Positions 33,633 through 43,901 are shown, counted from the stretch's first letter. The stretch: DNA of 60,147 nt from Chlamydiia bacterium (GCA_021324995.1 JAJPIB010000019.1:1-60147), one strand, 5' to 3'. Notes: generated by a model from the letters alone, not told the origin. Numbers and translations are program-made.

Positions 33633-35156
33633 CTAGTAAGCTTTAGCGTAAATTACACGACGCGAGGTTTGTCTGCCTGTGAAAGGGCAACTCCCCTCTT
33701 CCTCAGGAGAATCGAGGGGGATACACCGAATTGTGACTCCGAGATCTTTTTTAATCAGTTCTTCCGTCGGAGTGTCCTCGCTCCAATAGCAGGAAGCAAA
33801 TCCGCCATGGATCTCGGGATTTTCCCCATTTTTTGGGGTAAAATAGGCGTAAAACTCTTCTTTGGTGTCGATCTTTTTAATATGGGCATCCCTAAATTTT
33901 TTTGCGCGATCAAATAGATTCTGTTGGATGTCCTCGAGCTGATCGATGATGGTTGAGACGAGTTCTTCGCGCGATTGATGGGTGAAGTCTCGGTGTCCCC
34001 GATCGCGCCTTGCTATGGGCAATCGATTCGCTGCGATATCTCGAGGGCCGACTTCAATCCGCATAGGGACGCCTTTTTTTACCCAAGACCAAAGCTTATC
34101 ACCCCCCCGCATTTCCCTATCATCAACGATCACGTTTAAAGGCCGTCCTTCATAGTTCACGTGTCGCAACTCTCCTGCTAAGGAATGGCAATAGCTGAGG
34201 ACATCTTTTTTTGTCTCTTCCTTATGGATAACAGGCAAAATGACGATGTGAGATGTGGCGACCCGCGGAGGCACAATCAAACCATCATCATCGCTGTGGG
34301 CCATGACCATTGCACCGATGAGACGTGTTGTCGCTCCCCAAGAAGTGGTCCATGCGTGACGCACTTCGCCATCGATATCGCGAAATTTGATATCGGACGC
34401 TTTGGCAAAGTTCTGCCCGAGAAAATGGGAGGTTCCTCCTTGGAGAGCTTTTCTGTCCTGCATCATCATTTCAATCGTATAAGTATTGACCGCTCCAGGA
34501 AATCTTTCTGAGGGTGTTTTCTCTCCTTTAATGACAGGAAGAGCGAGGTACTTTTCGGCAAAATGTGCATAAGTTTCTAGCATACGCAGAGTCTCCTCCC
34601 TAGCCTCTGCTTCTGTCGCATGTGCTGTATGTCCTTCTTGCCAGAGGAACTCGGTTGTGCGCAAGAACATACGCGTACGCATCTCCCAGCGCACGACATT
34701 GGCCCATTGGTTAATCAGAATGGGCAAGTCGCGATAAGATTCTACCCACTTAGCATACATAGCTCCAATGATTGTCTCCGAAGTGGGCCGAACGATGAGG
34801 GGTTCTTCTAACTCTCCTGCAGGAACTAATTTCCCATCTTTCCCTTTTTCAAGGCGATGATGGGTGACAACAGCGCATTCTTTTGCAAAGCCTTCGACAT
34901 GTGTTGCTTCCTTTTCAAGAAAGCTTAAAGGGATGAAGAGCGGAAAATAGGCGTTGACATGGCCGGAAGCTTTAAACATTCCATCGAGGATACGTTGCAT
35001 GTTTTCCCAAATCCCATAACCCCAAGGCTTAATAACCATGCAGCCGCGCACAGGAGAATGTTCAGCAATGTCGCTCGCTTTAATCACGGCCTGAAACCAT
35101 TCGGGATAGTTTTCATCACGTGTGGGCTGAATGGCTGTTTGCGGCTTATTGCTCAT
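33633..35156 (-). CDS. proS: Prolyl-tRNA synthetase, archaeal/eukaryotic type
   Basis: Charges tRNA-Pro. Class II motif 2 region reads RMFLRTTEFLWQEGHTAHAT, and motif 3 contains HAWTTSWGATTRLIGAMVM. There is no editing insertion between motifs 2 and 3, and the C-terminus has the extra zinc-domain region ending SCPFTGRQTSRRVIYAKAY, with a terminal tyrosine. This is the shorter type found in archaea, eukaryotes and some bacteria such as Thermus, not the roughly 570-residue bacterial form that C. trachomatis has as I recall. At 507 residues it is complete. One base separates its ATG from the stop of the lipoate ligase gene, so they are co-transcribed. Confidence 0.93.
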   Translation of the reverse strand: MSNKPQTAIQPTRDENYPEWFQAVIKASDIAEHSPVRGCMVIKPWGYGIWENMQRILDGMFKASGHVNAYFPLFIPLSFLEKEATHVEGFAKECAVVTHHRLEKGKDGKLVPAGELEEPLIVRPTSETIIGAMYAKWVESYRDLPILINQWANVVRWEMRTRMFLRTTEFLWQEGHTAHATEAEAREETLRMLETYAHFAEKYLALPVIKGEKTPSERFPGAVNTYTIEMMMQDRKALQGGTSHFLGQNFAKASDIKFRDIDGEVRHAWTTSWGATTRLIGAMVMAHSDDDGLIVPPRVATSHIVILPVIHKEETKKDVLSYCHSLAGELRHVNYEGRPLNVIVDDREMRGGDKLWSWVKKGVPMRIEVGPRDIAANRLPIARRDRGHRDFTHQSREELVSTIIDQLEDIQQNLFDRAKKFRDAHIKKIDTKEEFYAYFTPKNGENPEIHGGFASCYWSEDTPTEELIKKDLGVTIRCIPLDSPEEEGSCPFTGRQTSRRVIYAKAY

Positions 35157-35157
35157 C

Positions 35158-35910
35158 TCAATCTCCTACTTGTTGAGATGAATAAGATAGCGAGGCTTGG
35201 GTTAAATGTGTAGCTAAAGCTAATCGAAGGTTCTTCTTCGCTAAGCTCACCTGATCAAAAGAAGCAGTCTGACCAAGGATAGGGCACGTATGGGCTTGCA
35301 TCGCTTCTCCCACCTGGGTTCCTTGGCGAAGAATGAGAGAAAGATAGTCGGGAGGGGGCATAATAAGTGCAATCGTCCCTTGGTGCAAAAATCCTTTTTT
35401 TGTTTTTCTTTGAGCGGCCCCCGCCACCTTTTTTCCCTCCCACATGACATCGTATTTGGTAGGTTTTGCCATGCAAAAATGAGCACAGTCGGAATCCCAG
35501 GGAGAAAAATCTATGGAGGTTAGGAAAAGGGGCGGTTGATCTTTTAAAAAGTCCTTAATGGCTGCAAGTACGGCATTATTCACAAAAGCGTAATTGTCTA
35601 AGGTGCTAGTCGAAAATTCGGGGCACTGTGCTGGGACCATAACGGAAAAGGCCATATCCCAAATGTGAAAAATGATGCCCCCACCCGTGGGTCGACGCGC
35701 AAGGCTTAAGGACTTTTCTTTCGCCTTGTCCAAATTCAGAAGCTTGGCCGGGTCGATGAAATATCCGTATGTTGCACAATCACCTTCCCACTCATAGAGA
35801 TGGAGAACGGGTTTCGTGAAACGCTCTGCCTTTTCAAGGAGTTCAGCATCGAAGCGCATATTTTCTTCTGCACTCTGCTTTCCCGTATCTAGGATTTCCC
35901 AACCTGTCAT
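35158..35910 (-). CDS. lplA: Lipoate-protein ligase/octanoyltransferase family protein
   Basis: 250 residues of the biotin/lipoate A/B ligase fold. Typical segments are ARRPTGGGIIFH (lipoyl-AMP pocket), a YDVMWEGKKVAGAAQR block with the conserved lysine, then GFLHQGTI. It lacks the accessory C-terminal domain of E. coli LplA. Attaches or transfers lipoate/octanoate to carrier lysines, for example on GcvH encoded downstream or on E2 subunits. The position corresponds to CT285 as I recall. It could be LipM-like rather than LplA-like; sequence by eye does not decide. It is divergent from clpC across 196 bases. Confidence 0.85.
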   Translation of the reverse strand: MTGWEILDTGKQSAEENMRFDAELLEKAERFTKPVLHLYEWEGDCATYGYFIDPAKLLNLDKAKEKSLSLARRPTGGGIIFHIWDMAFSVMVPAQCPEFSTSTLDNYAFVNNAVLAAIKDFLKDQPPLFLTSIDFSPWDSDCAHFCMAKPTKYDVMWEGKKVAGAAQRKTKKGFLHQGTIALIMPPPDYLSLILRQGTQVGEAMQAHTCPILGQTASFDQVSLAKKNLRLALATHLTQASLSYSSQQVGD

Positions 35911-36044
35911 CTAAATCCGACAATTCATTTTTTAAAAAACGATTATAGCAAACAAAATCCGCGCGCTCAACTGCAATTCGCAAAGAATTCAGATTTAATA
36001 ACTTAGGAATTAACGAATGATTTATTATTATTTAATTGAGGGAT

Positions 36045-36073
36045 TTGCCAAAAAATGAACATCCGCATACAAT
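36045..36073 (+). promoter_or_regulatory. Candidate sigma-70-type promoter of clpC
   Basis: TTGCCA (36045-36050) and TACAAT (36068-36073) are spaced by exactly 17 bases. The predicted start site is near 36080, directly at a perfect palindrome, and the clpC ATG is at 36107. Confidence 0.6.
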
Positions 36074-36079
36074 GCACTA

Positions 36080-36094
36080 TGAGGGTAACCCTCA
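36080..36094. promoter_or_regulatory. Palindrome at the clpC transcription start (possible operator)
   Basis: TGAGGGTAACCCTCA has seven-base arms around a single central base. It begins at the predicted +1 of clpC and ends before the GAGGAGA ribosome-binding site. It is unlike the CIRCE element (TTAGCACTC-N9-GAGTGCTAA). It could be a repressor site or a 5' mRNA hairpin. Confidence 0.5.
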
Positions 36095-36106
36095 CGAGGA
36101 GACTGC

Positions 36107-38653
36107 ATGTTTGATAAATTTACTAATCGCGCTAAGCAAGTCATTAAGCTCGCTAAAAAAGAAGCCCAACGCCTTAATCATAACTACTTAGGCACCGAGC
36201 ACGTTTTGCTCGGGCTTCTCAAGTTGGGTCAGGGGATCGCCGTGAATGTGCTCCGCAACTTTAATCTCGATTACGATATCATTCGCGCCGAGATTGAACG
36301 TTTGGTCGGCTTTGGCCCTGAAATCCAGGTCTATGGAGATCCCGCTCTAACGGGAAAAGTAAAAAAAGCCTTTGAGTTTGCCAATGAAGAGGCTGCGGCA
36401 TTGAATCATAATTATGTCGGAACAGAACATTTACTCCTCGCCTTACTTCGTCAATCCGACGGTGTGGCCGCCCAAGTATTAGAAAACCTGAACATCAGCC
36501 TCAAGGATATCCGCAAAGAAATTCTGAAAGAGCTGGAGACATTCAACCTCCAACTGCCACCGATGGGCACATCTCCTCAGGGACCGACTGCCGGCCCTTC
36601 TTCCAAATCAGAGCGGGCCGGAGGAATTTCAGGCGAAAAAATGCCTGCGTTAAAAGCCTATGGTCACGATCTCACTGAACTTAGCCGCGAAGGTAAACTT
36701 GATCCCGTCATCGGACGTAAAGAAGAGGTGGAACGCCTCATTCTGATTCTTTGCCGCAGACGCAAAAACAACCCCGTACTTATCGGAGAAGCCGGTGTTG
36801 GAAAAACAGCGATTGTAGAAGGCCTTGCCCAAGCGATTGTAAAGGGGGAAGTACCGGATCATCTCGCTAAAAAACGGTTAATCGCCCTTGACCTAACTTT
36901 AATGATCGCGGGAACCAAATACCGCGGTCAGTTTGAAGAGCGAATCAAAGCGGTCATGGATGAAATCAAAAAGAACGGAAACGTTCTTTTATTTATTGAT
37001 GAACTGCACACCATCGTCGGTGCCGGTGCTGCAGAAGGGGCAATCGATGCTTCCAATATTTTAAAGCCTGCTCTATCGCGAGGCGAGATCCAATGTATTG
37101 GCGCAACCACGATTGACGAATACCGCAAGCACATTGAGAAAGATGCCGCTTTAGAGCGCCGTTTTCAAAAGATTCTTGTCGCCCCACCGTCTGTGGATGA
37201 AACAACCGCGATTTTGATGGGCTTAAAAGCCAAGTATGAAGAGCACCACAAGTGCATTTACACAGATGCTGCTCTCAAAGCGGCAGTCTACCTTTCTGAC
37301 CGCTACATCACAGGCCGCTTTTTGCCGGATAAGGCGATCGACCTACTCGACGAAGCAGGAGCTAAAGCACGCATTGCCATGATGCACCCGCCGCAGGATA
37401 TCACCAAGTTCGAAGCTGAAATCGAAGCGATGCGCCTGCAGAAGGAAGAAGCGATCGGTAAGCAAGAGTATGAAAAAGCGGCAAAATTGCGAGACAAAGA
37501 GAAAACGTTGCGCGATCGTTTGGCGCAAATCCGTTCTGAATGGGAAAGCAATAAAGATGAGCACCAAGTCATCGTCGACGAAGAGGAAGTGGCGCAGATC
37601 ATTGCAAAAACGACAGGGATCCCTCTCACAAGGCTGACGGAAGGAGAAACGTCTAAAGTCCTCAAAATGGAAGAGGTGCTTAAAACCAACATCATCGGTC
37701 AGGACGATGCTGTAGGCACTGTTTGTAGAGCGATACGCCGCAGTAGAGCGGATATCAAAGATCCCAACCGCCCCATTGGGGCCTTCTTGTTCCTGGGACC
37801 CACAGGCGTAGGGAAAACTCTTCTTGCCAAGCAGCTTGCGACTAATATGTTTGGAGGTGAAGATGCCCTTATTCAGGTTGATATGTCGGAATACATGGAG
37901 AAATTTGCGATCAGTCGCATGACGGGATCGCCTCCGGGATACGTTGGGCATGAAGAAGGAGGGCAGCTCACGGAACAAGTGCGTCAGAGACCATACTGCG
38001 TCGTGCTCTTCGATGAGATCGAAAAAGCACATCCCGATGTCATGAACCTCCTTCTTCAAATTCTAGAAGAAGGACGTTTGACGGATTCTTTCGGCAGAAA
38101 GGTTGACTTCCGCAACACCATCATTATTATGACTTCCAACCTTGGCGCTGATCTGATCCGCAGGTCAACAGAGGTGGGTTTCGGCGTTCAAGAAGGCATG
38201 CTAGACTTCAAAGGAATGCAGGAAAAGATCGACGCTTCAGTAAAAAAAGCGTTCAAACCGGAATTCATTAACCGCTTGGATGGCATTGTCATCTTCAGAC
38301 CCCTTGACCGAGCGCACCTCTTCCAAGTGATCGAGCTGGAAATCAAAAAGGTCAAAAAACGCCTCGCCCGCAAAAAAATCGATGTTTTTCTCGACGAAAA
38401 AGCAAAAGAATTTCTTGTCAACAAAGGGTTCCAACCCGAAATGGGCGCGCGACCTTTGCGCCGGGTCATCGAGCAATATCTCGAAGATCCTCTGGCCGAA
38501 CAGCTACTTTTACATCCGGGCAAAGAAGGCGGCTGGCAGGTCTCTGCAGAAGGTGAAAAGCTCATTTTTAACGAAGTGGAAAAAGCTCCCGAGTTGCCCA
38601 AAGAAGACCTTGCTCTGACAGGGGATTCTTCTAAAGAAAAACCAAAAAAATAA
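36107..38653 (+). CDS. clpC: ClpC ATPase
   Basis: Hsp100 unfoldase that feeds substrates to ClpP. 848 residues with the double Clp-N repeat ([15 protein letters not shown] and [15 protein letters not shown]), the first AAA+ module with Walker A GEAGVGKT (227-234), a UVR-type middle region ([20 protein letters not shown]), and the second AAA+ module with GPTGVGKT and [18 protein letters not shown] loops. The C-terminal tail is charged. GAGGAGA precedes the ATG, preceded by a palindrome and a good promoter. A strong terminator follows. It corresponds to CT286 and is divergent from the lipoate ligase. Confidence 0.97.
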   Translation: MFDKFTNRAKQVIKLAKKEAQRLNHNYLGTEHVLLGLLKLGQGIAVNVLRNFNLDYDIIRAEIERLVGFGPEIQVYGDPALTGKVKKAFEFANEEAAALNHNYVGTEHLLLALLRQSDGVAAQVLENLNISLKDIRKEILKELETFNLQLPPMGTSPQGPTAGPSSKSERAGGISGEKMPALKAYGHDLTELSREGKLDPVIGRKEEVERLILILCRRRKNNPVLIGEAGVGKTAIVEGLAQAIVKGEVPDHLAKKRLIALDLTLMIAGTKYRGQFEERIKAVMDEIKKNGNVLLFIDELHTIVGAGAAEGAIDASNILKPALSRGEIQCIGATTIDEYRKHIEKDAALERRFQKILVAPPSVDETTAILMGLKAKYEEHHKCIYTDAALKAAVYLSDRYITGRFLPDKAIDLLDEAGAKARIAMMHPPQDITKFEAEIEAMRLQKEEAIGKQEYEKAAKLRDKEKTLRDRLAQIRSEWESNKDEHQVIVDEEEVAQIIAKTTGIPLTRLTEGETSKVLKMEEVLKTNIIGQDDAVGTVCRAIRRSRADIKDPNRPIGAFLFLGPTGVGKTLLAKQLATNMFGGEDALIQVDMSEYMEKFAISRMTGSPPGYVGHEEGGQLTEQVRQRPYCVVLFDEIEKAHPDVMNLLLQILEEGRLTDSFGRKVDFRNTIIIMTSNLGADLIRRSTEVGFGVQEGMLDFKGMQEKIDASVKKAFKPEFINRLDGIVIFRPLDRAHLFQVIELEIKKVKKRLARKKIDVFLDEKAKEFLVNKGFQPEMGARPLRRVIEQYLEDPLAEQLLLHPGKEGGWQVSAEGEKLIFNEVEKAPELPKEDLALTGDSSKEKPKK

Positions 38654-38662
38654 TTTATTTTG

Positions 38663-38689
38663 CGGCCAGCGATTCTGCTGGCCGTTTTC
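38663..38689 (+). terminator. Rho-independent terminator of clpC
   Basis: A perfect eight-base GC-rich stem, CGGCCAGC/GCTGGCCG, with loop GATTCT, is followed by TTTTCT. It begins ten bases after the clpC stop codon. Confidence 0.9.
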
Positions 38690-38789
38690 TCCTCTGATTA
38701 ATTAATTATTTACATTTCAAACAAATTGAATAAAATGCAACAAGTGGATATAATAATTATTATCAATATTTAAAATAAGGATATTAATT

Positions 38790-40607
38790 ATGAACCCAAT
38801 TTTATTTGATAGAGTAACCAGTCAGCCACACATTCCTTTGGTTACAATCCGACAAGAAATGAATTTTCACGAAAAGTTCCTTAAAATTATATCCAGCCCG
38901 ATACACGATGAGCAAAAAAGGGAAGAACTGTCCAGCTTATTGCGCGAACGCGCCTCTCATTTGCATCACGTTCCTGTCAATGGGTTAAAAGGCCATGTGC
39001 TTTTTTTCAATATGAAACAGATTGGGCTAGCCCCAACACCGCTTTGCCAAGCTTACAATAAGATGCGCGTTCCTACCATTTCTAACTATTATGAGATTGG
39101 TTCAAACATGAGTATCATCCTTTTAGATCCAAGTGCGATCCAATATATTCCTAATGAAGTTCAGCAAATGGCAGGAGATCTCAAAGGAAAAGAGGTTGAG
39201 TTTTTTTGGACGGCAATCGATGGTAGGCGTTTTGTTTCAGGTTATATTCTTAACCGACCCAATACAAAAATTAATCTGTCAACTCATACTTGGGCCTACC
39301 CTCACGCTCTCGTAAAAGACTCTATAGAAAAAGATGTCAATATGGGTATCTTCCCCGAAATCGGTTTTAAAAATCACTCCCACAAGGGAGCGATTGCTTT
39401 TTCCAAGCTAAGCCCAATGTGCGTACACGTTCATCCGGAAAAACATAGCTCAACCATGCTTTATTCCCCGGACAATGCCCATTTTGAAACTATTCCCGGT
39501 TCCCCTTTTGGAATCTTCTGGTCCGTCACACAAAAAGATCAGCGGGTTGCTTTTTCAAAAATGCTCGTTATTTTTGACTATGATCATCCGATTTGCAAAG
39601 GTCTATTAAACTCTTTAAGAAATTGCGATACTCTTGCGGAACATTTAAAGAAGTTGGAAAGCGTTGAAAGCGAAATCAGCAAAACTTTGGATCTTCCCGA
39701 ACATCGATTCATGGAGGCATTTCACCAACTCCCCCTAGCCTTTCAATATGGCATTTACAAAGAGACATGGATGTTATTTAATTCTCCAAGAGGCATCCAT
39801 GGTGATTTTGGAAAAGCATCCTTCGAAAACGAGCAAAGCCTAGACAAAAAATACCATTGTGGATACGAGCAACGCAAACAAGCCGTACGCAACTTTGCTG
39901 CTCGATTGAGCGATCTCCTTATCGGTTCGCAAACAAATCTGATGTTGAATGCGCAATCCCTGCAAAAAGGGAATAACGTCTTGAAGATGTTGCGTTGTGC
40001 GGAGCTTTTTGAAGCACAAAAAGAAATGCAGGCAGCAAAACTTTTTGAGACATTTTCTCATAAAGAGAAAGAGGCTGTCTTTTTTGCGATTTGGGAACTC
40101 AGCGGCTGTCCTCGCGGAAATAATAAGTTTGGAATAGAGACTTTCTTTAACGAGAAAACCCCCCTTCCTTTGAAAAGCCAGGCATTGCTTCTCGCCGCTT
40201 CGCGCCAAACTCCAACTTTTGATTCTCTTCCAGAATCTCCTATTCCAGAAGAAATTCCTCCCGCTCCAGCAGTGGTCGAATTGCCTATCCTAGAAGAGCC
40301 CATTGTTTCTATTCCGGCTATTCCTGTGGAAGCCCTTTCTCAAGAACAAGTCACCGCCCAGGAAGTCTTGGAAAACCTGATGAATCTTGCTTTTGATGGC
40401 AATTTCCACAACTTGTCTGCAGAAGAGCGCAAGCCGTTAATCATGGCGCAGTTTAACCCCCTTCCTATAGTCACAAAACATACAATCTATGGAAAAGTCT
40501 ATGAATATTCCACAGACTCATCTAAAGGCGGTAACGGCTGGGGAGAAAATCACGTTGCAGACGATCTCGAGGTGTTGATCAATGCTCTTCAAGATGTGCT
40601 CGACTAA
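38790..40607 (+). CDS. Large hypothetical protein, possibly effector-like
   Basis: 605 residues, no signal peptide, no membrane helix, no family I recognise. The N-terminal 280 residues look like a globular beta-rich domain with several His and Cys (KNHSHKGAIAFSKLSPMCVH, then PEKHSSTMLY). The middle (about 290-480) is helical. A Pro/Glu-rich linker follows (PESPIPEEIPPAPAVVELPI, about 485-520). The C-terminal 80 residues have GKVYEYSTDSSKGGNGWGEN. Linker-joined domains without export signal are typical of type III substrates in this group. AAGGA precedes the ATG. It stands alone after the clpC terminator and is convergent with glgB at four bases. Confidence 0.65.
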   Translation: MNPILFDRVTSQPHIPLVTIRQEMNFHEKFLKIISSPIHDEQKREELSSLLRERASHLHHVPVNGLKGHVLFFNMKQIGLAPTPLCQAYNKMRVPTISNYYEIGSNMSIILLDPSAIQYIPNEVQQMAGDLKGKEVEFFWTAIDGRRFVSGYILNRPNTKINLSTHTWAYPHALVKDSIEKDVNMGIFPEIGFKNHSHKGAIAFSKLSPMCVHVHPEKHSSTMLYSPDNAHFETIPGSPFGIFWSVTQKDQRVAFSKMLVIFDYDHPICKGLLNSLRNCDTLAEHLKKLESVESEISKTLDLPEHRFMEAFHQLPLAFQYGIYKETWMLFNSPRGIHGDFGKASFENEQSLDKKYHCGYEQRKQAVRNFAARLSDLLIGSQTNLMLNAQSLQKGNNVLKMLRCAELFEAQKEMQAAKLFETFSHKEKEAVFFAIWELSGCPRGNNKFGIETFFNEKTPLPLKSQALLLAASRQTPTFDSLPESPIPEEIPPAPAVVELPILEEPIVSIPAIPVEALSQEQVTAQEVLENLMNLAFDGNFHNLSAEERKPLIMAQFNPLPIVTKHTIYGKVYEYSTDSSKGGNGWGENHVADDLEVLINALQDVLD

Positions 40608-40611
40608 TCTC

Positions 40612-42534
40612 TCACTCCCAGTATTCTTCAAAGACTAAAAGGGAAAGAGGTGGCATCGCAAAACGAAAGTGAGTGGGGATTCCCTGCTCACTTTTGAGAA
40701 TCGTAAGCCATTCATTACTAAAATTTCCCGTCCCTCCATATTGTACTGCATCTGAATTGAAAATCTCCTTCACTCCTCGTACCCAATACAATTCGGTATC
40801 ATCGTTTAATGCAGGCAGTGGAAAGTCGTATTGAGGATATCCCATTGTCGAAAAATTATAAAAAAGCGCAAGTCTTCCTCCTTCAAAATCCAAGCGATGA
40901 AAACCGACAACTTTATTCTGGCAAAAATGGGAAATCATCTTATATCCATATTCGCCATGTTTCCAGAAGGCAGGTTTCGAGCGATATAATCGATTCAGAT
41001 CGCCAACATAGTGGAAAAGACGACGATGCCACGAGGTTTCCTCATCGAGCAAATGCCACTCTACTGCTCCCTCGGAAGCGTTTAAACGTCCATTCCAAGC
41101 CCATTTTTGACCAATTTCATCGCCCATATGAATGAGATGACCGGCCCCGGGTGTTAATAAATTCCACGCATGGAATAAACGCATGTCTGCAAATTTCCTC
41201 CAAAAATCTTGGGTAGGGGTAGCGCTATAAAGCGTTCCATAGCGCTGATCCGCTGCATCGTCGTGAGAGTGAGCGAGCATCCAATGCTCTTCTCTGCTAA
41301 TTTCGCCAAGATTCGCTATTAACTTACCCAAGTGATGTTCTTTCCAATCACGCTCCTGATAAGGGGTTTTGAAGTAATTGCGAATCTTCGCTTGCATATG
41401 GATTCCCACTTTAGCATCAAATCCCAATCCTCCTTCAGAAATTGGTTTTGTTACATTCAAAAAGCTCCCGGAATCTTCAGCAATCATTAGGACACCGGGA
41501 TATTGTTCATGAATCAGGGCGTTAAGCTCTTTAATAAAATTTACCGCTCCCCATTCTACGTTTCCATTCCGCTCTAACATATCCCCTACAGCGTCGAGGC
41601 GAAGACCATCGATATGCATTTTTTCAACCCAATAGAGTGCGCTGGCTAAAAGGAGCCGTCGCGGTTCTTCTTTATCGAAGTCAAAAAAAACAGTCCCCCA
41701 AGGGGAATACTCCTTTCCAAATTGATGCGTGCCATCGTAGTCATGTAACGACTGTGACCTGTCTCCATGATGTTCATGTTTATAGTGCGTCGCATTCCAG
41801 TCGAGGATCACCCCAATCCCATTCTGATGACATACGTCGACAAGATATTTAAAATCATCAACGCTGCCCATCCGACGGTTCAATGCAAGAAAATGATCGA
41901 CCTGATACCCCCAAGATCCTTCATTTTTATGATCGAGAACGCCATAAAGTTCAATGTGTGTAAATTGTAAAATGCGCTGATATTCGACAATTTTATGGGC
42001 GAGCTCGCTGAAAGAAATAATAGAACCATCGCGCTTTCTCCAATGTTCTGCGCTGAGTTCATAAATCGACAGAGGCTCGCGAAGCGGGTTGCGGTTTGGA
42101 CGCATCTGCATCCATCTCTCATCCTTCCAAGAATAAGTATCAAGTGCACAAACAACCGACTCACAGATGCCTTCTCTTTCTACGACTCTGAAGCTAAAAG
42201 GATCGGTCCTGTTTTTCCAATGACCTTGCGCTTCTTCAACGCAATACCGATACGTTCTGTAAACGGACGCATATTTTGTAAAAGCTTCCCAGACATTCAT
42301 CACATTTTTGTGCATTCGAACCACATGTTCTTCATTCCCGTAAGCAGTTAGCACTAAATATACCGCACGCGCGTTCGGTGCAAAGACTTGAAATGAAGTT
42401 CCCTCGGCTCTAGGATGTGCGCCTCGATAAAGATATAGATGTTTATCTAAAGTCTTTCTAACGGGTTCAGGTTCTGCCATTCTTTTTTCTTCGTAGCCGC
42501 TCAGCGGCACACATGTTCCTACAGGATGTATCAT
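40612..42534 (-). CDS. glgB: 1,4-alpha-glucan branching enzyme (GH13), short form
   Basis: Introduces alpha-1,6 branches in glycogen. 640 residues: an N-terminal CBM48-like domain (YLYRGAHPRAEGTSFQVFAP), then the GH13 barrel with region I DWNATHYKHEH, the nucleophile in DGLRLDAVGD, the acid/base in MIAEDSG and the third acid in AHSHDD. All three catalytic acids are present. It is about 100 residues shorter than E. coli-type GlgB because the extra N1 domain is missing. Two starts are possible: the ATG at 42534, with AGGA upstream, or an internal ATG at 42480. It is divergent from the outer-membrane protein gene. No other glycogen genes are nearby. Confidence 0.88.
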   Translation of the reverse strand: MIHPVGTCVPLSGYEEKRMAEPEPVRKTLDKHLYLYRGAHPRAEGTSFQVFAPNARAVYLVLTAYGNEEHVVRMHKNVMNVWEAFTKYASVYRTYRYCVEEAQGHWKNRTDPFSFRVVEREGICESVVCALDTYSWKDERWMQMRPNRNPLREPLSIYELSAEHWRKRDGSIISFSELAHKIVEYQRILQFTHIELYGVLDHKNEGSWGYQVDHFLALNRRMGSVDDFKYLVDVCHQNGIGVILDWNATHYKHEHHGDRSQSLHDYDGTHQFGKEYSPWGTVFFDFDKEEPRRLLLASALYWVEKMHIDGLRLDAVGDMLERNGNVEWGAVNFIKELNALIHEQYPGVLMIAEDSGSFLNVTKPISEGGLGFDAKVGIHMQAKIRNYFKTPYQERDWKEHHLGKLIANLGEISREEHWMLAHSHDDAADQRYGTLYSATPTQDFWRKFADMRLFHAWNLLTPGAGHLIHMGDEIGQKWAWNGRLNASEGAVEWHLLDEETSWHRRLFHYVGDLNRLYRSKPAFWKHGEYGYKMISHFCQNKVVGFHRLDFEGGRLALFYNFSTMGYPQYDFPLPALNDDTELYWVRGVKEIFNSDAVQYGGTGNFSNEWLTILKSEQGIPTHFRFAMPPLSLLVFEEYWE

Positions 42535-42662
42535 TTGTCGTCCTACGTTCTAGATGAATTGTTCTTCTATCGCACAATTTTTATTTTTTAAATTTGCAAG
42601 TTCCTGTAAAAAACATCTATTGCTCCCCTTTATAGACAATTTTAATCAATGATGAGGCAAAA

Positions 42663-43814
42663 ATGCATCGAAACCTTTACCGCTTTCTCCCTATTGGATG
42701 TAGCATCCTACTATCTTCCCATATAGCCTATGGCGATGCAAGCTCTCAGTTGCAAACCGATCCTGTGGAAGGGTTGATTTCTAACGACCAACTCATCAGC
42801 GATGCTGATGCAGAAGCTAAGCGCAAAGCGCGAGATAAAAGCTTCGATTCGCGCATTAGTAAACTCGAATCGGATATGCAGCAAGTAAAAACAGAAACCG
42901 CTTATGGCAACTTTGGCGCCAAAACTGCCCCTGCAAATCCCCAACTCGATGGCTATGGTTTCTTCGCAACAGCAGATTTCTTATGGTGGAAACTGTATGA
43001 AGGCGCAACGGAGTATGTCATCAAGAGCAAATCGATCTTTCCTGATCCGGGGACGGCCAAACAATTCAATTTTAAATGGGAGCCGGGGTTTAAAGTTGGC
43101 GCTGGCTATGTTTTTGAACACGACTCTTGTAATGCCTACATGGAATATACTTGGTATAAAACCCATGGTTCTCACAAAGCTTCGTCAAACTTTGTTTATC
43201 CTCTTGTCGGAAATGAAGGATTCACTTTTGACCGCTCTAAAGGTCACTGGAAAGTGCATTTCCAAAATCTCGACATTGTCGCGGGCAGAAACTTTTTCGT
43301 GAGTAAATTCCTCGCTTTACATCCCTTTGGAGGCCTTGCGACGGCTTGGATCGATCAACACCGCTTTTTTCACTTTGTTACCCTCGACAGCAATCGGGTT
43401 TCCCTTAAAAGCAAAAACGATTTTTGGGGAATTGGCGCTCGCTTAGGACTCAATACCCGCTTGTTTTATAATGAATACTTGAGTTTTTACGGAAATTTCT
43501 CAGGGAATTTACTATGGGGAAAATTCTCCGTTAGAGAACGTGAAAAGAGCAAAACGACAGGAGCCACATTCTATAATTTGCATTATCACGTCCATCGCAT
43601 GGTTCCCAATGCGGCTTTAGGCATCGGAGCGGTCTTTGAGGACAACTTCGCAGAGGATGCGTACCATTTTATGATTAAAATGGGTTATGAAAGCCAGTAT
43701 TGGTGGAATCAAAACCAACTCCCAGAATTCGGGAGCATCAATAACGCTTTTCACCCTGCTTCGGAAGATATTGGTATGCAAGGGCTTACAATCGAACTGC
43801 GTCTTGATTTTTAG
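42663..43814 (+). CDS. Lpg1974-type major outer-membrane-protein-like porin
   Basis: 383 residues. An N-terminal signal peptide (ending near SSHIAYG) is followed by a polar coiled segment (SRISKLESDMQQVKTE, about 65-80) and a beta barrel starting at LDGYGFFATADFLWWKLYEG, the hallmark start of the Legionella MOMP-like Lpg1974 family. Alternating strands continue to the C-terminal TIELRLDF with final phenylalanine, the usual outer-membrane sorting signal. The family forms pores in Legionella and environmental chlamydiae, replacing or supplementing classic MOMP. GAGG precedes the ATG. Confidence 0.9.
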   Translation: MHRNLYRFLPIGCSILLSSHIAYGDASSQLQTDPVEGLISNDQLISDADAEAKRKARDKSFDSRISKLESDMQQVKTETAYGNFGAKTAPANPQLDGYGFFATADFLWWKLYEGATEYVIKSKSIFPDPGTAKQFNFKWEPGFKVGAGYVFEHDSCNAYMEYTWYKTHGSHKASSNFVYPLVGNEGFTFDRSKGHWKVHFQNLDIVAGRNFFVSKFLALHPFGGLATAWIDQHRFFHFVTLDSNRVSLKSKNDFWGIGARLGLNTRLFYNEYLSFYGNFSGNLLWGKFSVREREKSKTTGATFYNLHYHVHRMVPNAALGIGAVFEDNFAEDAYHFMIKMGYESQYWWNQNQLPEFGSINNAFHPASEDIGMQGLTIELRLDF

Positions 43815-43901
43815 AGGAAAAATTAATTTTATTCTTTTAATTAATGCTGAATGTATTTGAGCGATCTTTTATAATTTAGCATTAATCATGAGTTTATTCT
43901 A

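Noticed and set aside
43822..43845. ATTAATT/AATTAAT hairpin after the porin gene
   Set aside because: Stem is entirely A and T with no GC clamp, too weak to call a terminator.
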